Source: UBA4486 sp041984885
GTDB taxonomy: Bacteria > Pseudomonadota > Gammaproteobacteria > Eutrophobiales > Eutrophobiaceae
Direction of reading: 5' to 3'
Length of the DNA: 64,000 nt
NCBI GenBank assembly: GCA_041984885.1
Contig: JBHIXH010000001.1
Location: forward strand, 62,001 to 126,000
This document shows positions 43,020-51,356 of this stretch, in pieces. Position numbers and translations under genes: made by a program. Under the pieces are notes generated by a model. That model did not search any database and was not told where the DNA came from. It was given only the letters and a program-made list of their open reading frames with translations. The first letter of the stretch is position 1; the number at the start of each line of letters is the position of its first letter.

Positions 43020-44660
43020 ATGAAAGCGAGTGACCTGTTTGTGCAGTGCCTGGAAAACGAGGGTGTCAAATACGTGCTCGGCGTGCCAGGCGAGGAAAAC
43101 CTCGACATGCTGGAGTCGATTCGCAACTCGAACCTGGAACTGGTATTGACCCGGCATGAACAATCCGCCGGCTTCATGGCAGCAACGATCGGACGCTTGA
43201 CCGGTTCTCCGGGTGTCTGCATGTCAACGCTCGGACCCGGCGCTACCAATTTCGTCACCGCTGCCGCCTACGCCCAACTTGGCGCGATGCCGATGTGCAT
43301 GATCACCGGACAAAAGCCGGTGCACTCGAGCAAACAGGGACATTTTCAGATCATTGATACGGTCGACATGATGCGACCCATTACCAAATACACCAAGCAA
43401 CTCGGCCACGGTAACCGCATACCTTTTGTGATTCGCGAAGCGTTCAAGATTTCCGAGGAGGAACGACCCGGCGCCGTGCATATTGAATTACCCGAGGACG
43501 TGGCCAGCGAGGATACACATACCGATCCGATTCCGATATTCAAGGTACGGCGACCGGATGCAAATGACAAGGCAGTACGTATCGCAGTAGATATGATCCA
43601 ACAGGCGAAATCGCCATTGATACTGATCGGTGCCGGCGCGAATCGTAAACGTGTATCTAAAATGCTTTGTCAGCTCATTGATAAAACCGGCATCCCTTTC
43701 TTCCTGACGCAAATGGGCAAAGGCGTGATTGCCGAAGACCATGACCTGTGCCTTGGCACGGCTGCATTATCTGACAAGGATTATTTGCACTGTGCGGTTG
43801 AGCGCGCTGACCTGATTATCAATGTGGGTCATGACGTGATTGAAAAACCACCGTTCTTTATGGAGCAAGATGGTGCCAGGGTCATTCATGTGAATTACGT
43901 CGATGCGAGTGTTGACGAAGTCTATTTTCCACAACACGAAGTCATCGGTGATATCGCCAACGCACTCTGGCAGATTTCGGAATCGATTGAAAAACAGGGT
44001 CACTGGGACTTTGACTACTTCCTGCGCGTCAAGCAGTTTGTTGATAAAAAAATCGCAGAAAAGAACGATGACGACCGCTTTCCGATTATTCCGCAGCGAC
44101 TGGTTGCCGATGTTCGTTCAGTCATGGGCCGCGAAGATATTATTGCTCTCGATAATGGTATTTATAAAGTCTGGTTCGCACGCAACTATCGCGCGCTCGC
44201 GCCAAATACAGTATTGCTCGACAACGCCCTGGCGACAATGGGTGCCGGGCTGCCTTCCGCCATGGCGGCAAAAATGATTTTTCCTGACAGGAAGGTGCTG
44301 GCTATCTGTGGCGATGGCGGGTTCATGATGAACAGTCAGGAACTGGAAACGGCCGTGCGCATGCAACAGGATCTGGTAGTGTTGATTCTTAATGACAGTT
44401 CGTACGGTATGATCCGCTGGAAACAACAGGGCATGGGGTTCGCGGATTTTGGTCTGGAATACAATAACCCTGACTTTATCAAGTACGTTGAAAGCTATGG
44501 CGGTCATGGACATCGAATCGAATCGACCAATCAGCTATTGACGACGCTGGAAAAGACCCTGAACTCACCGGGCGTACACCTGATCGATTGTCCGGTTGAT
44601 TATTCAGAAAATACAAAAGTCCTGACGGAAGAACTTGAATCAAAGAAAGTCATTGAATAA
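43020..44660 (+). CDS. acetolactate synthase-like ThDP enzyme, large subunit
   Basis: This 546-aa thiamine-diphosphate enzyme has the catalytic Glu in LTRHEQSAGFMAA (about residue 47) and the ThDP-binding box GDGGFMMN...LILNDSSYG (about residues 427-458). The overall sequence fits catabolic-type acetolactate synthase (AlsS/IlvB-like). No ilvN/ilvH small subunit follows, which favours a stand-alone enzyme or a related activity. RBS AAGGAAACGAAA precedes the ATG. Confidence 0.87.
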   Translation: MKASDLFVQCLENEGVKYVLGVPGEENLDMLESIRNSNLELVLTRHEQSAGFMAATIGRLTGSPGVCMSTLGPGATNFVTAAAYAQLGAMPMCMITGQKPVHSSKQGHFQIIDTVDMMRPITKYTKQLGHGNRIPFVIREAFKISEEERPGAVHIELPEDVASEDTHTDPIPIFKVRRPDANDKAVRIAVDMIQQAKSPLILIGAGANRKRVSKMLCQLIDKTGIPFFLTQMGKGVIAEDHDLCLGTAALSDKDYLHCAVERADLIINVGHDVIEKPPFFMEQDGARVIHVNYVDASVDEVYFPQHEVIGDIANALWQISESIEKQGHWDFDYFLRVKQFVDKKIAEKNDDDRFPIIPQRLVADVRSVMGREDIIALDNGIYKVWFARNYRALAPNTVLLDNALATMGAGLPSAMAAKMIFPDRKVLAICGDGGFMMNSQELETAVRMQQDLVVLILNDSSYGMIRWKQQGMGFADFGLEYNNPDFIKYVESYGGHGHRIESTNQLLTTLEKTLNSPGVHLIDCPVDYSENTKVLTEELESKKVIE

Positions 44661-44735
44661 AGACAGGCCTTGAGTCCGGCTATGTCAGGGTTTTAATTCA
44701 GGGGCCGCTGATTCGGATTGTGCTAAGGTAGACCT

Positions 44736-46370
44736 GTGCAATTTGAATTTGAATCAATACTGATCCTTTTATCCCTGTCGGTGATCACGATATTGATCAT
44801 CAACAGGTTAAACCTGTCACCACTTATCGGTTATTTAATCGTCGGTGTCCTGATCAGCGAACACACGACCGGTATTCTCAGTCACAATCATACGATCGGT
44901 TATCTTGCTGAGTTTGGCGTTGTGTTTTTGCTGTTCAGCATTGGTGTCGATTTTTCTCTGGAAAAATTCAACAAGATGCGTCATGCCGTACTGCGACTGG
45001 GTAGTGCGCAGGTACTGATTGGTACACTGTCCGGATTCATCATCGCGTCATGGCTTGGGCTCGGTTGGCAGGCATCGTTGATCCTGGGTGGTGCACTGGC
45101 ACTGTCATCGACCGCCCTTGTTATGAAGCAACTGGTCGACCAGCTTGAACTACAAACCGAGCATGGTCTGACCGCGTTCGGAATCCTGCTGTTCCAGGAC
45201 CTGGCGGCAATACCGTTTCTGGTGTTGATCCCGATACTGGCCGAAGCGCAAGCGGATCAAATCTGGCTCGCCTTGTCACTGGCACTGGTAAAAGGTGCAG
45301 TCGTCATCGGTATCATCATTGCGCTGGGGATCTATGTCATTCCCAGGTTATTTCACCTGGTCTCGTTCTCGACCGAGTTGTTTACGTTAACGGTCCTGTT
45401 GGTCTCGTTAACCGCTGCCTGGCTGACGCATGAGTTCGGCATGTCACTGGCGCTGGGCGCATTCCTGGCCGGATTTATGGTCAGTGAGTCCCGCTATCGC
45501 TACCAGATTGAAAATGAAATCCGTCCGTTTCGCGATATTTTACTCGGCCTGTTTTTTATAACTGTGGGGATGCAACTGGATGTGTACGCAATAATTGATA
45601 ACTGGTTCTGGGTGATATTTCTCGTCTGTGGATTGATGATAGGTAAGGGCATGGCGATCTATGTCGTTATGCGACTCAATAACTACTCAAAAATTGTCTC
45701 CAGTCGCACCGGCATGATACTTGGACAGGGTGGTGAATTCAGTATTGCGCTGTTGACGCTGGCTGTGCTGTCCGGGTTGATCAGTATTAGCGATATGCAA
45801 CCGGTGCTGGCCGCGGTCATCCTGTCAATGTTGTTATCCCCGCTATTGATACGCAATAACCAGATGATCTCGGCACGACTGTTCAGACAGGATGCGAATG
45901 ATCAATTATCCAACCCTGAATTGTTGAAACAGATGTGTACGACAAACCGGAAACAGCGGGTGTTGATTTGTGGTTATGGCAGCGTCGGCGAAAAAGTCGC
46001 GCACAAACTGGAAGAGCAGAATATTGAATACGTCGCACTGGAAACCAACGCTGACATTGTTCGCACGAACTGGGAACGCGAGGCACCCGTGTACCTGGGC
46101 GATGCAACGAACCGCAAGGTGCTTGAATCTGCGGGTATCCTTGAGGCTTCGGCAGTAATTGTCTGTGTCGACCGTTATCATGCACGTTTTGAAATACTCA
46201 GGCAGATACGCAGCATCTCGGCTGAAATTCCGATTATTATGAATACGCACGATAACAGCCATCATGAGAGCCTGCTCGATAGTGGCGCAACCGTCGTTTA
46301 CGCAGAGGCACAACTGAGTGCGGACAGCATTGTGCAAACTTTATTATCTATACGCGCAGAGACAAGATAA
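44736..46370 (+). CDS. KefB/CPA2-type cation:proton antiporter with RCK domain
   Basis: This 544-aa protein has about 12-13 transmembrane helices of the CPA2 antiporter family (LFSIGVDFSLEKF, LALGAFLAGFMVSESRY) followed by a cytosolic RCK/TrkA-N domain (VLICGYGSVGEKVAHKLEE, from about residue 408). Related KefB/KefC and YbaL proteins exchange K+ or Na+ for protons. The start is GTG at 44736. It follows the acetolactate synthase gene by 75 bp on the same strand. Confidence 0.88.
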   Translation: MQFEFESILILLSLSVITILIINRLNLSPLIGYLIVGVLISEHTTGILSHNHTIGYLAEFGVVFLLFSIGVDFSLEKFNKMRHAVLRLGSAQVLIGTLSGFIIASWLGLGWQASLILGGALALSSTALVMKQLVDQLELQTEHGLTAFGILLFQDLAAIPFLVLIPILAEAQADQIWLALSLALVKGAVVIGIIIALGIYVIPRLFHLVSFSTELFTLTVLLVSLTAAWLTHEFGMSLALGAFLAGFMVSESRYRYQIENEIRPFRDILLGLFFITVGMQLDVYAIIDNWFWVIFLVCGLMIGKGMAIYVVMRLNNYSKIVSSRTGMILGQGGEFSIALLTLAVLSGLISISDMQPVLAAVILSMLLSPLLIRNNQMISARLFRQDANDQLSNPELLKQMCTTNRKQRVLICGYGSVGEKVAHKLEEQNIEYVALETNADIVRTNWEREAPVYLGDATNRKVLESAGILEASAVIVCVDRYHARFEILRQIRSISAEIPIIMNTHDNSHHESLLDSGATVVYAEAQLSADSIVQTLLSIRAETR

Positions 46371-46449
46371 TGGCATGCTTCTGCTGGATTTCCGTTTTCC
46401 GGGTGATCACCTATACTTTGACTCATAGTTTTTATTATTACTGATTGTT

Positions 46450-46716
46450 ATGGCAGGTGGTTGGTCAAAAGACGGGGCCGTACAGGACCAGATAGATGCG
46501 AGTATTGATGACGCCGTCAAGCTGGCTCGCAGTCGCATTACGCATGGTGAAAGCGAAACGCATTGTATCGAGTGTGGTGAGGCGATCCCCGAAGCACGCC
46601 GCCAGGCGATCGCCGGTGTGCGGCTATGTGTCGATTGTCAGTCCGAGCAGGACGCCCACCAGGAAGCGCATGCCCTGTTTAACCGACGTGGCAGTAAAGA
46701 CAGCCAGTTAAGATAA
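46450..46716 (+). CDS. ybiI: DksA/TraR-type zinc finger protein, YbiI-like
   Basis: This 88-aa protein has a C4 zinc finger (CIECGEAIPEARR...CVDCQ) and an N-terminal helical region with the DAS motif-like segment QIDASIDDAVKLAR. This is the short YbiI-type DksA relative; function is unclear. It overlaps tail-to-tail by 9 bp with the OlsF-like gene. Confidence 0.85.
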   Translation: MAGGWSKDGAVQDQIDASIDDAVKLARSRITHGESETHCIECGEAIPEARRQAIAGVRLCVDCQSEQDAHQEAHALFNRRGSKDSQLR

Positions 46717-48564
46717 TACGGCGTGCCTGACTGTCCCGGGCAACCCAGTCTGTGCCTGCAGGCTGGCCAGAAACTGTTCCGCCCGCTCCTTGCCCATGTA
46801 TTTATTCAGTATCTGTCGTTCTGTCTCGCGTAAATCGACCAGTATCAATCCATCGACCACATTATTAAAATCCGGATCAATATTGAAACCGACAAACTTG
46901 CCACCCAGTTTTAAATACTGTTTCACGAGGACCGGTATCCCTTTTTTATCGTTCTCCAGTTCAGATACGATATCCGAGACCAGGCTGAGATCATCGATCG
47001 CACTCATTTCCTGTTTAATCCAGGCATCCTTGCGTTTGCTGCGGTACGGCCGTCGGGGCTTCACCAATGCAGACAGGGTATTCTCAAAGTTATTCAGGGT
47101 CAGGCAATCGACAATCAAATGCCGGGACAGGATTTCATAGTCCTTGCTGATACTGACCGGTCCAAATAACACCGGACATTTTCCATGACGGACAACAAAA
47201 ATGCCTATACCTTTCCAGAGCAGGTTTAAAGCGCTGAAACTTTTCTGGTATTCAGCCCGGACAAACGAACGTCCTACTTCTATCGCGCAAGACAGTAACG
47301 GTAAAATTTTCTTTTTATATTTAAATAACGAATACGTATACAACCCCTTACGACCAAAGCGCGGCAGAATATCCTGCACGACACCGAGTCGATAGGCGCC
47401 GACAATTTCCTGCTTTTCCCGGTGCCATAAAAATAAATGATGGTAGTAGGAATCATATAAATCGATATCGGTTGACTTGCCGGTGCCTTCACCGACCTGA
47501 CGAAAAGTAATTTCTCGCAACCGGCCGATTTCCTGCAATAGCAATGGTGACTGATCGGCAGTTGTAGAAAAAATTTGAAACTCGCCCGATTCAGTCAGGC
47601 AACTGGATTCGGGTAACGCGGCCACCTCGGCCTGCAACGCTGTTTTCGCTATCGCCGTCTGTACCGGCTGCGAATGCTGTTGTGATTTTCTGATTAATTC
47701 AGGCAAGACCGGTCTGGTATCACCCGAAGATATATTTCGCAGGAGGTAGGTTCTGAAGCGTAGATAACGCACCACTTTCTCCGCCGTGTCCAGACGTTTT
47801 AAAGTCGTCCACTGGATATTCTGTCCAAGGCGTAACTGGATCGTACTGTCCTGTTTCCTGATTAACTCCCACGGTAGCAGGCAGGTGCGTAGCAACGGAT
47901 GTACCATGCCGGCATTTTGAAACGTCAAACTGTTGCGACCATGAAAATAGACCGGTAACACGGACGCCTGTGACATCTGCACCAGTTTGCCTATGGTTTT
48001 GCTCCAGACCGGATCCGTAACGCGTTGTTGTTGCATCGACCAGGAAGAGACTTCGCCGGCAGGAAATGTGACGATCACTCCACCCTGTTGTAACCAGCGT
48101 ACGCTGTCACGCAGTGGACGCAGATTTTTTTCAGTGGATGCGCTGGTACCGAAAGGATCGACAGAAATCAGGATTTTTCTTAGCCCCGGCAAACGTCCCA
48201 GAAAATAATTACCCAGTACCCGCACATCATCACGCTGGCTACAGATAATTAACGTCAGAATGATGCCATCGATCGCACCAAACGGATGATTCGCGACCAC
48301 GACAAGTGGTCCCGACTTTGGAATCTGTTCGAGTGCATTAATATTTAACGAATAGCGAACCTGCAGGCAATCGAGAATGTGTTCAAGAAAATCCGTCACC
48401 TTGTTCGACTTGGGTAACTGGCGATATTTTCCTGCCAGGTAATCAAGCCCGGTCAGCACTTCCAGGCAACGCTCAAGAATGCCACTCACCGGTTTCAATC
48501 GGGTGTTGGCAAAAGCACCGCTCAAGCTGAATGGTTGTTCTTCAATTTCGTGCGTATTGTCCAT
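46708..48564 (-). CDS. olsF: OlsF-like bifunctional acyltransferase
   Basis: The protein is about 618 aa. Residues ~50-290 are a PlsC-type O-acyltransferase with the NHPFGAID (HX4D) motif and FPAGEVS. Residues ~320-600 are a GNAT-like N-acyltransferase of the OlsB/hemolysin type (GAYRLGVVQDILP, EVGRSFVRAEYQ). This order matches OlsF, where the C-terminal half makes lyso-ornithine lipid and the N-terminal half adds the second acyl chain. I took the ATG at 48564. It is third gene in a PlcP-like/GT4 operon, which strengthens the lipid-remodelling interpretation. Confidence 0.82.
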   Translation of the reverse strand: MDNTHEIEEQPFSLSGAFANTRLKPVSGILERCLEVLTGLDYLAGKYRQLPKSNKVTDFLEHILDCLQVRYSLNINALEQIPKSGPLVVVANHPFGAIDGIILTLIICSQRDDVRVLGNYFLGRLPGLRKILISVDPFGTSASTEKNLRPLRDSVRWLQQGGVIVTFPAGEVSSWSMQQQRVTDPVWSKTIGKLVQMSQASVLPVYFHGRNSLTFQNAGMVHPLLRTCLLPWELIRKQDSTIQLRLGQNIQWTTLKRLDTAEKVVRYLRFRTYLLRNISSGDTRPVLPELIRKSQQHSQPVQTAIAKTALQAEVAALPESSCLTESGEFQIFSTTADQSPLLLQEIGRLREITFRQVGEGTGKSTDIDLYDSYYHHLFLWHREKQEIVGAYRLGVVQDILPRFGRKGLYTYSLFKYKKKILPLLSCAIEVGRSFVRAEYQKSFSALNLLWKGIGIFVVRHGKCPVLFGPVSISKDYEILSRHLIVDCLTLNNFENTLSALVKPRRPYRSKRKDAWIKQEMSAIDDLSLVSDIVSELENDKKGIPVLVKQYLKLGGKFVGFNIDPDFNNVVDGLILVDLRETERQILNKYMGKERAEQFLASLQAQTGLPGTVRHAVLS

Positions 48565-49585
48565 CAACGGATGTTTCAGTCTGATTTCGAGAAATTCTGG
48601 CCAGGTTGCCAAGAAAACACCTGGCGGAACTGTCCCAGGTGTAGGTGCGTGCGTATTGAATACAATCTTCCGGCTTCAGCTTTAATGCGGCTTCCACCGC
48701 TGGCAGCAGGTCCTCGTTGAGGACGCCGGTTTCACCCTGCTTCACCACATCAATCGGTCCGGTTACCGGGTAGGCCGCGACCGGCACACCACACGCCATG
48801 GCCTCGATCAGGACAATCCCGAACGTATCGGTCCTGCTGGGAAAGACAAAGACATCAGACGCAGCGATGTGCGCTGCCAGTTCCTCTCCGAATTTAAAGC
48901 CGGTAAATACAGCATCCGGATATGTCTGTTTCAGTTTATCCAGATCCGGGCCATCGCCTATAACCAGCTTTGTCCCGGGCAGCTCCAGGTCGAGGAATGC
49001 CGCGATATTTTTCTCGACTGCGACTCGTCCGACGTACACTGAAATCGGTCTGCGAAAATCAAGATATGCCTTATCCCCCGGTTTGAAAATTTCTGAATTG
49101 ACGCCGCGCGACCAGATGTTCACGTTTTTAAATCCACGCTGTATTAACAACTCACGCATATAATTCGTTGGCACCAGGGTTCGTTCTGCGGCCTTGTGAA
49201 AATTTCTTACCATGCGATAGCTGAGAGACAGCGGCACCGGGATACGCGCTTTGACATACTCCGGGAATTGCGTGTGATAAGACGTGGTGAATGGCAGTTT
49301 CTGTTTCAGGCAGTATTTACGGGCGGCCTGCCCAACCGGACCTTCGGTGGCAACATGTATCGCATCCGGCTCAATCTCATCCAGTTGCTGGCTGACACCG
49401 CGGTAGGGAAACAGGGCGAGTCTTATCGATGGATAGGAAGGACAGGGCATCGTGTTGAACTGCCCGGGATGAATGATATGCACGTCATGGCCAAAGCCGG
49501 TGAGCTCGCATTGCATGTTTTCATAGGTTCGAACAACACCATTTACCTGTGGCTGCCAGGCATCGGTCGCGATTACTATTTTCAT
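48542..49585 (-). CDS. GT4 glycosyltransferase, Agt-like
   Basis: This 347-aa GT-B glycosyltransferase starts MKIVIATDAWQPQVNGVVRT, the start typical of diacylglycerol glycosyltransferase and MgtA-like GT4 enzymes. The donor-site motif E-x7-E is present (FPSRTDTFGIVLIEAMACG). Its ATG overlaps the phosphoesterase stop by 4 bp and its 3' end overlaps the acyltransferase. In marine bacteria an adjacent PlcP-Agt pair turns phospholipids into glycolipids under phosphate limitation; this arrangement fits that. Confidence 0.87.
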   Translation of the reverse strand: MKIVIATDAWQPQVNGVVRTYENMQCELTGFGHDVHIIHPGQFNTMPCPSYPSIRLALFPYRGVSQQLDEIEPDAIHVATEGPVGQAARKYCLKQKLPFTTSYHTQFPEYVKARIPVPLSLSYRMVRNFHKAAERTLVPTNYMRELLIQRGFKNVNIWSRGVNSEIFKPGDKAYLDFRRPISVYVGRVAVEKNIAAFLDLELPGTKLVIGDGPDLDKLKQTYPDAVFTGFKFGEELAAHIAASDVFVFPSRTDTFGIVLIEAMACGVPVAAYPVTGPIDVVKQGETGVLNEDLLPAVEAALKLKPEDCIQYARTYTWDSSARCFLGNLARISRNQTETSVDGQYARN

Positions 49586-50373
49586 GCGGCCAGGTTGTGT
49601 ACCTTGATTGTTTCCTGCCTGTCGGTCCAGTGCAGTAATTCCATTTTTCCCTGGTGCGTTTCCACCAGTGCGGTACAACTTTCCACCCAGTCACCACAGT
49701 TGCAATAAATAATGTCATCAACATTGGTGATTTCCGCACGGTGAATATGACCGGAAACTATGCCATGCACATCATGTTTATGCGCCGCATGTACCAGTGC
49801 GGTTTCGTAGTTGCTGATGTATTTCACCGCCTCTTTGACACGATGTTTTAACATGTTAGACAGTGACCAGTACGACAGGCCAAACCTTCGTCTGACGAAG
49901 TTGACCCAGGTGTTCGCTTTTAACAACAGGTCATACATGGCGCTGCCAAGCAAGGCGAGTGCTTTTGAATTCGTCACCACTCCGTCAAATTGATCGCCAT
50001 GGATAATAAGAAATTTTTTACCGCACTTCGTTTCATGAATTGCATCGTCGACGATCTGCAGGTTACCGAACGTCATGCCGGCGTAATCACGCAAGAACTC
50101 GTCGTGGTTACCGGTTACATAAACAACCCTGGTTCCGTGTTTCGCCTTACCGAGAATCGTACGAATAACGTCATTATGTGCCTGTGGCCAATGCACTTTT
50201 TTCTTCATCTGCCAGATATCGATAATGTCGCCCACCAGGTATAAATAGTCACACCTCGTGGAACGCAGAAAATCAAGCAGGTAATTGGCACTGCAACCGG
50301 AAAAACCGAGATGGACGTCAGAGATGAAGATCGAACGGAAGTAGGCAGGTTCTATCTTGTGGATGTTCTCCAT
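49582..50373 (-). CDS. plcP: PlcP-like calcineurin-family phosphoesterase (LpxH-related)
   Basis: This 263-aa metallophosphoesterase has all dinuclear-metal motifs: SDVHLG, GDIIDIW, GNHDE, IIHGDQFD and SGHIHRAE. The group includes LpxH-like enzymes and PlcP, a phospholipase C induced by phosphate starvation in rhizobia and marine bacteria. I chose the ATG at 50373 because the one at 50412 lies only 5 bp from the Pho-box-like element, leaving no room for a promoter. Context with GT4 and OlsF-like genes favours PlcP. LpxH would catalyse UDP-diacylglucosamine hydrolysis. Confidence 0.82.
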   Translation of the reverse strand: MENIHKIEPAYFRSIFISDVHLGFSGCSANYLLDFLRSTRCDYLYLVGDIIDIWQMKKKVHWPQAHNDVIRTILGKAKHGTRVVYVTGNHDEFLRDYAGMTFGNLQIVDDAIHETKCGKKFLIIHGDQFDGVVTNSKALALLGSAMYDLLLKANTWVNFVRRRFGLSYWSLSNMLKHRVKEAVKYISNYETALVHAAHKHDVHGIVSGHIHRAEITNVDDIIYCNCGDWVESCTALVETHQGKMELLHWTDRQETIKVHNLAA

Positions 50374-50416
50374 TGCGCACCACGTCGTCGTGAATTCGGG
50401 CGCAAGTCTCATTCAC

Positions 50417-50449
50417 TTATATGACAGATCTGTGCTATTTACATGACAT
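50417..50449 (-). promoter_or_regulatory. Pho-box-like element (three 11-bp phased repeats)
   Basis: On the minus strand ATGTCAT-GTAA, ATAGCAC-AGAT and CTGTCAT-ATAA follow each other with an exact 11-bp period. The last unit equals the PhoB consensus half-site (CTGTCAT plus AT-rich 4-mer), the first differs at one base, and the middle is weak (4 of 7). It is 44 bp upstream of the PlcP-like start. Confidence 0.7.
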
Positions 50450-50561
50450 TTTCGTTAAAAATTCCTGTTTTATTTACAAATACGGAAAGTTAATCGATTA
50501 ATAAGGCCGTAATATTCGCGCCCTAGACTGAACAACCCGATAAGGAAATGGACGACAAAAC

Positions 50562-50756
50562 ATGATTAACGATAACGCGGACGAGACGATCCTGATTCAG
50601 CAAAGTATGAGTGAGCGACTCAGTGAACTGGAAGCTAAACGTTTATTCCTGACGCGTCGTCACTTGCAAAACCAACCGCTTCTGGATCTGAAGACAACCA
50701 TTCACCGACCGAAGCGAGTACTGAAATACAAGACCTGGTTAGTGACTGACGAATAA
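50562..50756 (+). CDS. small hypothetical protein, 64 aa
   Basis: A 64-residue ORF has a good AAGGAAATGG region upstream of its ATG. The first half is acidic and helical (LIQQSMSERLSELEAKRLFLTRR), the second basic (HRPKRVLKYKTWLV). No family is recognised. It is divergent from the PlcP-like operon and could share the Pho-box-like control region, though it lies over 110 bp from it. Confidence 0.5.
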   Translation: MINDNADETILIQQSMSERLSELEAKRLFLTRRHLQNQPLLDLKTTIHRPKRVLKYKTWLVTDE

Positions 50757-50771
50757 CTTCACCGGCATTGA

Positions 50772-51329
50772 TCATTCCAGGTCGACGGTCAGTTCACTGG
50801 CATCCCGGCGGTTTGACCGGGGTTGTTCATCCGGGTAGCCATACCAGATCAAACCGACTACCGACTCGTTCTGCCGATCGACCCAGATCAAATCATAAAA
50901 CCGGTCATCGCGTGTGACACTGCCGGTTGTCCATTTCATGCCGATTCCTTCCGCCCATAACAACAATGACAGGTTATGGATGACGCAGGCACAAGCGGCG
51001 TAATCCTCCTGTTGTTGCAAGGCATCGTCCGAGTTTTGGCAGGTGACCACCAGCCATCCCGGGATACTTGACCACTTTTTCAGTTTTATGCTGGCGGCCT
51101 GCTCGCCTTTTTCAGCCCGGACGATATCCGCATTCAGTTTGCATATTTTTTTTATTGTTTCGGGGCCCGGAATATAAAACCGCCATGGTTCGGTCATTCT
51201 GTGATTCGGCGCCCAGACTGAAGTTGCTATCGCTTGCTGTAGTGCCGTAATTGGCACCGGTTCCGGTTTATACACATTAATTGAGCGACGTTGCTCGATC
51301 AGTTTTCGGATTTGTTCAGGTTCAAACAA
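50772..51329 (-). CDS. nitroreductase family protein
   Basis: This 185-aa FMN-dependent nitroreductase-like protein has the N-terminal IEQRRSINVYKPEPV, WAPNHRMTEPWRFYI and C-terminal GLIWYGYPDE segments of the short YdjA-like branch. Such enzymes reduce nitro compounds or quinones with NAD(P)H; the natural substrate is unknown. It starts 27 bp downstream of the Ser/Thr kinase stop, so it is probably co-transcribed with it. Confidence 0.87.
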   Translation of the reverse strand: MFEPEQIRKLIEQRRSINVYKPEPVPITALQQAIATSVWAPNHRMTEPWRFYIPGPETIKKICKLNADIVRAEKGEQAASIKLKKWSSIPGWLVVTCQNSDDALQQQEDYAACACVIHNLSLLLWAEGIGMKWTTGSVTRDDRFYDLIWVDRQNESVVGLIWYGYPDEQPRSNRRDASELTVDLE

Positions 51330-51356
51330 TTTTCATCTCTTAAAGTTATGGCCTAT

